Source: IMCC26207 sp044357715 (GTDB lineage: Bacteria; Actinomycetota; Acidimicrobiia; Acidimicrobiales; Microtrichaceae). From it: a stretch of 13,040 nt of DNA. Position 1 is the first letter of the stretch, and each line of letters begins with the position of its first letter. Shown here piece by piece: positions 6,524 to 12,368 of this stretch. Below the pieces are notes generated by a model that had not been told where the DNA came from, did no database searches, and worked only from the letters and a program-made list of their open reading frames with translations. Location of the stretch: positions 1-13,040 of the forward strand of contig JBIKPA010000065.1 of NCBI GenBank assembly GCA_044357715.1, given 5' to 3'. The position numbers and the translations under genes were made by a program.

Positions 6524-8262
6524 CTTGCTCCTCGTAGAAGTTGTCCTGGGCGAGCGCCCGTGTCTTGGCCGCGATCAAAGGTGATTTCACCAGACTTGAT
6601 GGTTGCAACATAGCCTCGTGCGCCTTGCACTAGGCGCGTGCCTCCAGCGGGAAGGTCTGAAGTCACAAATGGGCTTTCAAGTTGAAGGTTTTCATAATCA
6701 ATGATGTTGACATCGCCAAGCATGCCCACTTTGAGCGTGCCTCGGTCAGATAAGCCGTACAACATTGCTGTGTCTTGAGTCTGCTTCTTGATAATCATCT
6801 CGAGCGGCAGCGTGTCCCCCCGGCTGCGGTCTCGAGTCCAGTGAGTCAACATAAAGGTTGGCATGGAGGCATCACAGATGACTCCGCAATGTGCTCCACC
6901 ATCAGCTAAACCGGACGCGGCTCGTGGGTGCAGAAACATCTCTCGGACCGGGTCGAGGTTGCCGTATGCGTAATTCAAAATCGGCACGTACAACAGCCCG
7001 CGCCCCCCATCGATGAGCATTGCGTCGTAGGCGACGTTGAGCGGGCTGGTGCTGTTCGCTAGTGCGATTCCGGTGAGCGAACGGTCCGGGCCAGGTTCAT
7101 AATCGGGCGGGTCGCCAAGCAAGAAGGTGCGGTCAAAGGCCCCGGCTAAACTTTTTGCAGTCGCTTCATCTGGTTGCCAACCCAGAATCGACTCTCGGAT
7201 CTGAGGATCGCAGAGACGTTCATACAAAGCCTGCTCAGAGAGATTCTGAGCCTTGAGTTGTTGATAGGCGGGGAAGGCATCAAAGAGCGAGTAGGTGGTG
7301 TGGTGGCCAGATAACAACCCCGTGGCACGGCCGGCAACCTGTGGCCAGATATCTGCCCCTTCTTCGGTAGCAGCGAGCGAGGCATCCATCAGTTCACGCC
7401 AGAGTTCTGGTGCGGAGTCCACTTGGATGAGCGCAAACGTCACCGGCCGCCCCATTTCTGCAGAGAGTCGGCGCATCCAGTCCACCTCTTTTGCTGGTGC
7501 AACGACATCCTCCCCAGCCACTCCAGCAGGTGCAAGCTCAAACACGCCGGTGCCGAGTTCCTTCAGGGCAGAGCCGATACCGAAGAGTTCGTCCTCGGCT
7601 GCAAAGGTTCCTGGCACAGGCTCGCCGTCGATGGCGATATGCGCAATGGTCCGTGAGGTTGAAAACCCCAGCGCGCCAGCGGCGAGAGCGTCTCTCACAA
7701 TAATTCGCATCTGTTCAATATCTTCAGCCGTAGCTGGCTCGTTTTTCGCCCCGCGATCACCCATGACGTAAGCGCGGACTGCTCCGTGAGCAATCTGCGT
7801 GCCTACGTCCATTGTCCAGCGGCGCGGTTCAAGGGCATCTAAATATTCGGGAAAGGTTTCCCAGTCCCAGTCGATCCCCTCAGAAAGCGCAGTTCCAGGG
7901 ATGTCCTCGACGCCTTCCATCAGGCCAATCAGCCAGTCGCGGCGCTCAGGAACCACGGGCGCAAACCCGACCCCACAGTTGCCCATGACCAACGTGGTAA
8001 CTCCGTGCCATGCGGTGGGCGCCAGAACATCATCCCAGGTGACTTGGCCGTCGTAGTGAGTGTGAATATCAACCCAGCCCGGAGTTACCAGCAAGCCCGT
8101 CGCATCGATCACGGTTGCTCGAGCGTCCACTGCACCCAATATTTCCCCCGCCGGGCTGATTGCGGTGATCACTCCGTCAGAGATATGCACGTCTCCGATG
8201 AAGGCAGGGCTTCCCGTGCCGTCAATGATGGTCCCGTTAGTGATAATCAGGTGGTTCCCCAT
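6520..8262 (-). CDS. D-aminoacylase-like metal-dependent amidohydrolase
   Basis: A 580-residue amidohydrolase-superfamily protein of the N-acyl-D-amino-acid deacylase/amidohydrolase 3 type. The N-terminal small beta domain (LIITNGTIIDGTG at 5-17) is followed by the metal motif HTHYD with His67 and His69, then Cys96 in GNCGVGF. In characterised D-aminoacylases this cysteine is a metal ligand at the same position. ADGGAHCG in the C-terminal third supplies the expected catalytic aspartate region, and the chain ends with a cytoplasmic-type second beta segment (GMLGDVNIID). At 580 residues it is longer than the usual 480-530 of true D-aminoacylases, so another cyclic or linear amide substrate is quite possible. 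It is the first gene of a minus-strand trio and overlaps the nitroreductase start by four bases. GGTAGG lies about 6 bases before the ATG. Hydrolase class is firm, substrate unknown. Confidence 0.88.
   Translation of the reverse strand: MGNHLIITNGTIIDGTGSPAFIGDVHISDGVITAISPAGEILGAVDARATVIDATGLLVTPGWVDIHTHYDGQVTWDDVLAPTAWHGVTTLVMGNCGVGFAPVVPERRDWLIGLMEGVEDIPGTALSEGIDWDWETFPEYLDALEPRRWTMDVGTQIAHGAVRAYVMGDRGAKNEPATAEDIEQMRIIVRDALAAGALGFSTSRTIAHIAIDGEPVPGTFAAEDELFGIGSALKELGTGVFELAPAGVAGEDVVAPAKEVDWMRRLSAEMGRPVTFALIQVDSAPELWRELMDASLAATEEGADIWPQVAGRATGLLSGHHTTYSLFDAFPAYQQLKAQNLSEQALYERLCDPQIRESILGWQPDEATAKSLAGAFDRTFLLGDPPDYEPGPDRSLTGIALANSTSPLNVAYDAMLIDGGRGLLYVPILNYAYGNLDPVREMFLHPRAASGLADGGAHCGVICDASMPTFMLTHWTRDRSRGDTLPLEMIIKKQTQDTAMLYGLSDRGTLKVGMLGDVNIIDYENLQLESPFVTSDLPAGGTRLVQGARGYVATIKSGEITFDRGQDTGARPGQLLRGAR
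6528..6533 (-). promoter_or_regulatory. Strong Shine-Dalgarno for the nitroreductase gene
   Basis: On the minus strand this reads GAGGAG, 4 bases before the ATG at 6523, inside the end of the amidohydrolase gene. It fixes the nitroreductase start and indicates independent initiation in addition to ATGA coupling. Confidence 0.75.
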
Positions 8263-8344
8263 AAATGCCTACCGTAGAGCCACACACGGCCCAAGGGGCA
8301 CCGCTGCGTTTCATCTTGCAAAACCGCTCGAAAGACTCCCGCAC
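8263..8344. promoter_or_regulatory. Divergent promoter spacer between amidohydrolase and AlkB-type genes
   Basis: These 82 bases lie between the starts of the minus-strand amidohydrolase and the plus-strand dioxygenase, so both promoters should be here or within the neighbouring coding ends. Apart from the GGTAGG ribosome-binding site of the amidohydrolase, I see no convincing -10/-35 boxes, inverted repeat or operator. Confidence 0.4.
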
Positions 8345-9070
8345 ATGACTGAACCTCTGCCGTTAGAGATCAACCGAAAAGCGCCCGTGCAGAGAACCCC
8401 CCTAGGTGATGGCAGATCATGGGTTGATCTCCGCACCGGATTTGTTCCAAGAGCTCAGGAGCTTTTTGAAACCACTCTGGCCAACACCAACTGGAGGCAG
8501 AGTGAGGTCTGGCGCTTCGATCATTACGTCGAGGAGCGTCGCCTTGGCGCACGCTTTCACACAGACAAACTGGATGAGGGTTTACTCAAAGACGTTCTTA
8601 CTCAAACCTCGCTGCACCTTGAGAATGCTTACCGGGCGCGTCTGAGTGGAGTGGCTGCCATTTTGTATAGAACTGGCGAAGACTTTCAGGGCTTACATTC
8701 CGATCGGGGAATGACATGGCTTGATGAGACGTTGATTGCCATTCTGGTTCTTGGTGAGCCGCGACCATTTCGGTTGCGTCCTCAAAGTGCCCCACGAGTT
8801 CAAGAAGGGCCACAGTCACAGGCCGAGGATGTGGTGCTGAGTCCTGGGCACGGTGATTTGTTGGTGATGGGAGGCCGATGCCAGCGCGATTTCTTACATG
8901 CTGTGCCCGCGTTCGACACCGAGCACCCGCGAATCTCGCTTACTTGGAGGTGGAGTTCTAAGCGGGGCAAGCCCGATACTTCACCGAGACGTTCCGATGG
9001 CAAGCATTACTCTGACCGCCCTCGGGTGCCTGGAACAAGAAGCCGCATCGCTCGACCCGAGCAGCGCTAG
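8345..9070 (+). CDS. alkB: AlkB-type 2-oxoglutarate/Fe(II)-dependent dioxygenase (alkylated nucleic acid repair)
   Basis: AlkB proteins oxidatively remove methyl groups from damaged DNA or RNA bases using Fe(II), oxygen and 2-oxoglutarate. The 241-residue chain shows the double-stranded beta-helix ligands: His118 and Asp120 in GLHSDRG, and His185 in RDFLHAVP. The C-terminal RISLTWR (196-202) contains the 2-oxoglutarate-binding arginine Arg196 and the family's second arginine Arg202. AILYRTGEDFQG before the HXD motif matches the nucleotide-recognition segment. The last 35 residues form a basic, probably disordered tail, which could help nucleic-acid binding. An in-frame ATG at 8165 would add 60 residues overlapping the divergent gene with no family match, so I use the ATG at 8345; its Shine-Dalgarno is weak. 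Actinobacterial AlkB homologues are common, but substrate preference cannot be judged here. Confidence 0.82.
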   Translation: MTEPLPLEINRKAPVQRTPLGDGRSWVDLRTGFVPRAQELFETTLANTNWRQSEVWRFDHYVEERRLGARFHTDKLDEGLLKDVLTQTSLHLENAYRARLSGVAAILYRTGEDFQGLHSDRGMTWLDETLIAILVLGEPRPFRLRPQSAPRVQEGPQSQAEDVVLSPGHGDLLVMGGRCQRDFLHAVPAFDTEHPRISLTWRWSSKRGKPDTSPRRSDGKHYSDRPRVPGTRSRIARPEQR

Positions 9071-9082
9071 GGAACCACAGGT

Positions 9083-9108
9083 CTTGCGAGTAACTGCTAC
9101 TGCGCAAG
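9083..9108 (+). terminator. Candidate hairpin downstream of the AlkB-type gene
   Basis: Twelve bases after the stop, CTTGCGAGTA (9083-9092) can pair with TACT and CGCAAG (9098-9108) around a 5-base loop, giving a 10-bp stem with one bulged G. It is followed by TATTT rather than a strong T-run, so it is only a candidate intrinsic terminator; it could instead be an RNA or protein recognition element for the next gene. Confidence 0.4.
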
Positions 9109-9116
9109 TATTTGGC

Positions 9117-9130
9117 AAAGGTTCACCTTT
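9117..9130. promoter_or_regulatory. 14-base dyad upstream of the exported-protein gene
   Basis: AAAGGT and ACCTTT form 6-base inverted arms around a 2-base centre, 55 bases before the ATG at 9186. The near-contiguous arms suit a dimeric repressor or activator better than an RNA hairpin. No regulator is identified; the operator role is inference. Confidence 0.3.
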
Positions 9131-9185
9131 CAGACAGTTCGCGTCTAGGTGCGTGCACTAGCAAATGTCTACGGAAAGGTTGACT

Positions 9186-9854
9186 ATGCAACGACACGGT
9201 TTGAAGGCGCTCGTCACAGTGCTCTGCGTGATTGTTTTCAGTGGCACTGCGACTTCAGCAACCGCTACTGCTTCAACCTTGATGGATTCACAAGCCCCGC
9301 CTGCGGGAAACATCTCGGTTGTCCAGACGCCCTCGGGACCCACCTCGCCTTGCCTGCCCGCACCCCTTGTGTCTCGCAGTAAGAGTGTTTCGGACGCCTC
9401 ATCTTTTCGCCTGACGATCACCTTGCTTGCGCCGCTGTGCGCTCCCATTGCGGCGAGTGCTGTTATCTATGCCATGCCCGGCAATGGGAATGCTTGGCCA
9501 CAACAGCTTCAAGAAAAGCTCAGCTTTACGTTGCAATCTGCCGGAGTCACTGAAGTGACGTTTACGAAGACGGCCAGACCGGTTCAGTTCGATGTGGTCA
9601 CGGGCGCAACTCCACAGCAGATTGCCCCCTGGTTGCAATGGCATGGGCCCTTGTTGTTTCCCTTCGATACGAGTACTTCGCAACAAGTCGGAGTCAACGG
9701 GCCACCACCAGTGGTTCCCGAGGTCCCGCTGCCACTGCTGCTTCCTCTGAGCACGGTAATTGTTGTCATCGGTGCGAGCACTGTGTTGATGATGCGTAGG
9801 AGTCGCCAACTGCTTGGCTCAGCCAATTCGCCAGATCTCAACTCGTTCCGGTAG
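9186..9854 (+). CDS. Exported, C-terminally membrane-anchored protein of unknown function
   Basis: I do not recognise a named family. The 222-residue protein starts with a typical signal peptide: basic MQRHGLK, hydrophobic core to about residue 20, then an Ala/Thr-rich cleavage region with A-X-A sites (about 24-29). The exported part (30-180) is Ser/Thr/Pro-rich, has two cysteines (56 and 85) that could form a disulfide, and looks beta-rich. The C-terminus has VVPEVP (176-181), a hydrophobic segment of about 20 residues (183-203) and RRSR (204-207), followed by a 15-residue tail. This resembles PEP-CTERM-like or sortase-like anchoring signals, though the tail is longer than usual. The ATG at 9186 has GGAAAGG 6 bases upstream; an in-frame ATG at 9165 would add 7 residues. 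Its 3' end overlaps the convergent cyclase gene by 36 bases. Confidence 0.75.
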   Translation: MQRHGLKALVTVLCVIVFSGTATSATATASTLMDSQAPPAGNISVVQTPSGPTSPCLPAPLVSRSKSVSDASSFRLTITLLAPLCAPIAASAVIYAMPGNGNAWPQQLQEKLSFTLQSAGVTEVTFTKTARPVQFDVVTGATPQQIAPWLQWHGPLLFPFDTSTSQQVGVNGPPPVVPEVPLPLLLPLSTVIVVIGASTVLMMRRSRQLLGSANSPDLNSFR

Positions 9855-10880
9855 ATCCCTCAGCCGGCGCCTTCCCTTTGACACAGCACCCGGGCAGTCC
9901 GCCGCGCCGTCGCCAGAGATAAGCACTGAAGAGGTCTTTGCCTTATCTACTAAGCGGGCCGCAAGGTTAACCGTCGATCCAAAATAGTCACCATCGCGAC
10001 TCAAAACTTCGCCGAATGCCACTCCCGCTCGGGCAGACTTCAAAATGGGGTCGTCGGCCACTCTGCGGATCAACTCGGTTGCCACTTCCGCTGCTGCCAA
10101 GATATCGGGTGCTAGGAACATCACTTCGTCGCCGATGTACTTCACGACTCGGCCTTCTCGGGCCACGGTGAGTTCAACTGACCATTCCTCAAATCGGGTG
10201 AGAGCGGCAGCCATTGTGTCTACTCCGAGGTCAAGCGTTGCTCGTGTTGAACCTGTCAGGTCAACAAATCCCACTGCCGCAAAGCTGGGCTGCCCTGGTG
10301 CTTCGGTCAGGCGGTCCATTACTAGGTCAAACTGCATTTTTGACAGAATCTGAAGCGCCATTGGCACAATCTGGAACGCTTCTACGGCATCAAGAACCTC
10401 GAGGGTGTACGCATCGCCTTGGGGTACAACAGTCTCGCTGCTGCTAGCACGCTCGGTGAGGGAGCGACCAAAGACACTCAGGGAGGCTTCGGCTACAGAG
10501 GCAAGCGAGGACCCAATCACGCGCGCAAACTGCAGAACTGGCTCCACTCCAAAAAGTTCCATGCCAAGAGCAAACCCTTGAAACGCCTCTGCTTCTTCTA
10601 TCCGGCAAAGCGCCGCGTCCCCCGGGTCTGGAAGCCCCATCAGCATTCTGGCTCTGCGGCAAAGTTCCACATCAAGGCCGCTGCGATCTGCGAGTTCATT
10701 GATTGTGATGAGGTCGCTATTGCTCCAGAACAGGTTTTGCCGCAGAAGTGCTACTGCGCCGTTCGGAGTCTGTTCTGAATCCTCAAGACCAAGCTGATCA
10801 ACCTGTTCAACTGGCGCGCCTGCAAGCAAAAGACGCAGTTTGATTTTGTTGCGCAGGGCTTGCTCGGCATCGTCGACCAC
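9819..10880 (-). CDS. Class III adenylate/guanylate cyclase with N-terminal regulatory domain
   Basis: A 353-residue soluble cyclase predicted to make cyclic nucleotide from NTP. Residues about 50-185 resemble the helical regulatory domain of mycobacterial cyclases such as Rv1264 and Rv2212, including a helix-turn-helix-like ITINELADRSGLDVELCRRA. The catalytic domain (about 198-325) has all expected residues: metal-binding Asp207 (FVDLTGS) and Asp251, purine-specifying Lys247 (VVKYIGDE) and Asp298 (DYFG), and transition-state Asn305 and Arg309 (VNLAARL). The Lys/Asp pair points to ATP, hence cAMP. No membrane segment is seen. The start is GTG at 10880, with an in-frame TAG close upstream and no clear ribosome-binding site. 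It lies 72 bases after the anti-sigma gene on the same strand and may share its transcript. Its last 36 bases overlap the opposite gene. Confidence 0.88.
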   Translation of the reverse strand: MVDDAEQALRNKIKLRLLLAGAPVEQVDQLGLEDSEQTPNGAVALLRQNLFWSNSDLITINELADRSGLDVELCRRARMLMGLPDPGDAALCRIEEAEAFQGFALGMELFGVEPVLQFARVIGSSLASVAEASLSVFGRSLTERASSSETVVPQGDAYTLEVLDAVEAFQIVPMALQILSKMQFDLVMDRLTEAPGQPSFAAVGFVDLTGSTRATLDLGVDTMAAALTRFEEWSVELTVAREGRVVKYIGDEVMFLAPDILAAAEVATELIRRVADDPILKSARAGVAFGEVLSRDGDYFGSTVNLAARLVDKAKTSSVLISGDGAADCPGAVSKGRRRLRDLPERVEIWRIG

Positions 10881-10952
10881 AGGTCGAAGCTAGTGGCCAC
10901 TCGTTGAGATGTCAGTGTGAAAGTGAAGTGACCCCTGATTGCAGCAGTTCTT
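10881..10952 (-). promoter_or_regulatory. Spacer between anti-sigma factor and cyclase genes
   Basis: This 72-base gap holds a 10-base perfect palindrome, AGTGGCCACT (10892-10901), 11 bases upstream of the cyclase GTG, and GTGA-type repeats (10917-10932). There is no T-rich hairpin, so read-through from the sigma/anti-sigma genes is plausible. A dedicated cyclase promoter cannot be excluded. Confidence 0.3.
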
Positions 10953-11603
10953 CTATTGAAGAGTGCCACGTAACAAGCTGTGACCGGAGTGAGCCTGGGT
11001 GCCATTTTGTTGCAACGAGATATCTACAACGGGGTAGAGATCCGGATTGATAGATGCAGGGATCACCACTTCAGTGCTTCCGGTCATCGGGCCTAGCGAC
11101 TGCGGCCTTGTTACTTCTGGATCGACAAGCCACAGCTCGTAATGACTGCCAGCGGGAGCGGCAGGCATGTTTTCAGCAGTGACGACAAGGCGCTCTGTAT
11201 CCCCTGTTCGCAACAGCTTGGCCTTCGCAGTAGCTGGGCCTTCGAGTACATCTAGAGTCGTGCTGGCCACAAGTTCGGTACTTGATCTTGAAGAATCTGC
11301 CAACCGGATCCCCACTGCACCAACTACCAACACTGCAACGGCAGCAGCGGCTGCAAGAACGATATTGCGTCCTCGATTCCGTCGTTCGGCTAACACGGTT
11401 GGTTGCTTCAGCCCGGTTGGTTGCTCGACCACGGTTGGCTGATTGAGCGCGGTTGGTGCGCTGAGCGATACTCGCGCTGCGATGTTGTCCCAGAGGTCCG
11501 ATGGGGGAGCAATCAGGTCAAAGTCGGAGTCAGTCAGGTTGGCTCCAAGAGCCAACAGGTCGGCGAACTCTCCTGTGTCAAAGTCATCTAGGTCTTCAGG
11601 CAT
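10953..11603 (-). CDS. RskA-family anti-sigma factor (membrane-spanning)
   Basis: A 216-residue anti-sigma factor. The acidic N-terminus (1-45, including PPSDLWDNIAARV) is the probable sigma-binding segment. A linker (48-72) is built from a six-residue repeat with Gln-Pro-Thr. NIVLAAAAAVAVLVVGAVGIRLA (80-102) is one membrane segment after a basic stop RRNRGR. Residues 125-216 are the extracytoplasmic anti-sigma-K (RskA) domain with YELWLVDPE (155-163) and a C-terminal SGHSLLRGTLQ. RskA proteins hold an ECF sigma factor at the membrane and release it on regulated proteolysis. The ATG at 11603 has GAGGGG 7 bases upstream (plus-strand 11611-11616) and overlaps the sigma gene by 8 bases; the in-frame ATG at 11657 would lie deep inside that gene. 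No zinc-binding HX3CX2C motif is present. Confidence 0.88.
   Translation of the reverse strand: MPEDLDDFDTGEFADLLALGANLTDSDFDLIAPPSDLWDNIAARVSLSAPTALNQPTVVEQPTGLKQPTVLAERRNRGRNIVLAAAAAVAVLVVGAVGIRLADSSRSSTELVASTTLDVLEGPATAKAKLLRTGDTERLVVTAENMPAAPAGSHYELWLVDPEVTRPQSLGPMTGSTEVVIPASINPDLYPVVDISLQQNGTQAHSGHSLLRGTLQ
11396..11467 (-). repeat. 18-base tandem repeat, four units, inside the anti-sigma linker
   Basis: CGGTTGG recurs at 11396, 11414, 11432 and 11450, an exact 18-base period. The first two units are nearly identical over 12 bases, the others diverged. In frame on the minus strand it encodes four hexapeptides of the type X-P-T-X-X-X with Gln-Pro-Thr in three. It lies between the sigma-binding region and the membrane helix. 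Because the period is a multiple of 3, unit gain or loss would keep the frame. Confidence 0.85.
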
Positions 11604-12303
11604 CTTGATACCCCTCAAGCTGTCGCCGGAGTCGTTCAAGGCTGCGGCGAATATCACTCTTTACGGTACCGAGCGGAACATCACATCGCTCAGCGATCTG
11701 TGAATGAGTCAGATCTTCGAAGAACTTGAGCCTTACCATCTCTTGGGCTCGAAGGGGGAGTTGTGTGATGGCTTCAGCAAGGAGCATGCGTTCCCCAGTG
11801 AGTGAGATTGCGGCATTCTCGATTGCTTCACCATGGTGGCCTCTCAGGTCTCCGTCGGCAGAACCCATGCTTTGCGAGCTTGCTGATTCTCCGGATCCAG
11901 TCATGTCGATACTGATTGGCTTCCGGCCATCTGAGCGAAGAATGTCGATCACTTTGAATCGTGCAATACCCATCAGCCATGCGGGAAGACTGCCAGACTC
12001 TGGCCGGTAGCGTTCCCGGGATTTCCACGCGGCAAGGAAGACATCTTGGGTTGCATCAGCAGCACGAACTGCCCCAAGCGACCGTGTGCAGTAAGAAAAA
12101 ACTAGTGAGCCGTGGCGATCGTAGATCTCCTTGAGGGCGCTGTCTTTGCCATCGATGAAGTCGGTGATGCACGGATCTTCAAGACCGAGCGGGACTTCAA
12201 TTGGCCGGTCAAGCAATGCCTCCATAGCAGGTACTTCGTCGCCTATGCCGTGAATGGATGCATCATCTTTTTTCACCCGCTCTCCGCCTTCGTTACGCGT
12301 CAT
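11596..12303 (-). CDS. ECF-type RNA polymerase sigma factor
   Basis: A 235-residue sigma-70-family factor of the extracytoplasmic-function group. Region 2 (about 46-125) has LKEIYDRHGSLVFSYCTRSLG and DATQDVFLAAWKSRERYRP, the core-binding and -10-recognition helices, followed by WLMGIARFKVIDILR. A linker rich in Ser and Gly (130-165) precedes region 4 (about 170-230) with LPLRAQEMVRLKFFEDLTHSQ and the helix-turn-helix HSQIAERCDVPLGTVKS. Pairing with an RskA-type gene suggests a SigK-like role in envelope signalling; the target regulon is unknown. The N-terminus is about 40 residues longer than usual. Three starts are possible: ATG at 12303 (used), TTG at 12345, and GTG at 12276, the last preceded by GGAG at 5 bases and perhaps the true one. 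The stop overlaps the anti-sigma ATG. Confidence 0.88.
   Translation of the reverse strand: MTRNEGGERVKKDDASIHGIGDEVPAMEALLDRPIEVPLGLEDPCITDFIDGKDSALKEIYDRHGSLVFSYCTRSLGAVRAADATQDVFLAAWKSRERYRPESGSLPAWLMGIARFKVIDILRSDGRKPISIDMTGSGESASSQSMGSADGDLRGHHGEAIENAAISLTGERMLLAEAITQLPLRAQEMVRLKFFEDLTHSQIAERCDVPLGTVKSDIRRSLERLRRQLEGYQDA
11611..11616 (-). promoter_or_regulatory. Shine-Dalgarno deciding the anti-sigma start
   Basis: On the minus strand GAGGGG stands 7 bases before the ATG at 11603, within the end of the sigma gene. It supports that start over the upstream in-frame ATG at 11657 and indicates coupled production of sigma and anti-sigma proteins. Confidence 0.65.
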
Positions 12304-12368
12304 CAGCCGGGGCCAACCATCGGGTCCATTCGCTAAGTCTCGCAATGATGAGCGCAGCGCGCCACTAC

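Noticed and set aside
8165..8344. 60-residue N-terminal extension of the AlkB-type protein
   Set aside because: It runs antisense over the start of the amidohydrolase gene, lacks family similarity, and an ATG at 8345 gives a normal-length protein.
10892..10901. Perfect 10-base palindrome AGTGGCCACT before the cyclase start
   Set aside because: Single short palindrome expected by chance at this scale; kept only as a note in the spacer entry, not as an operator.
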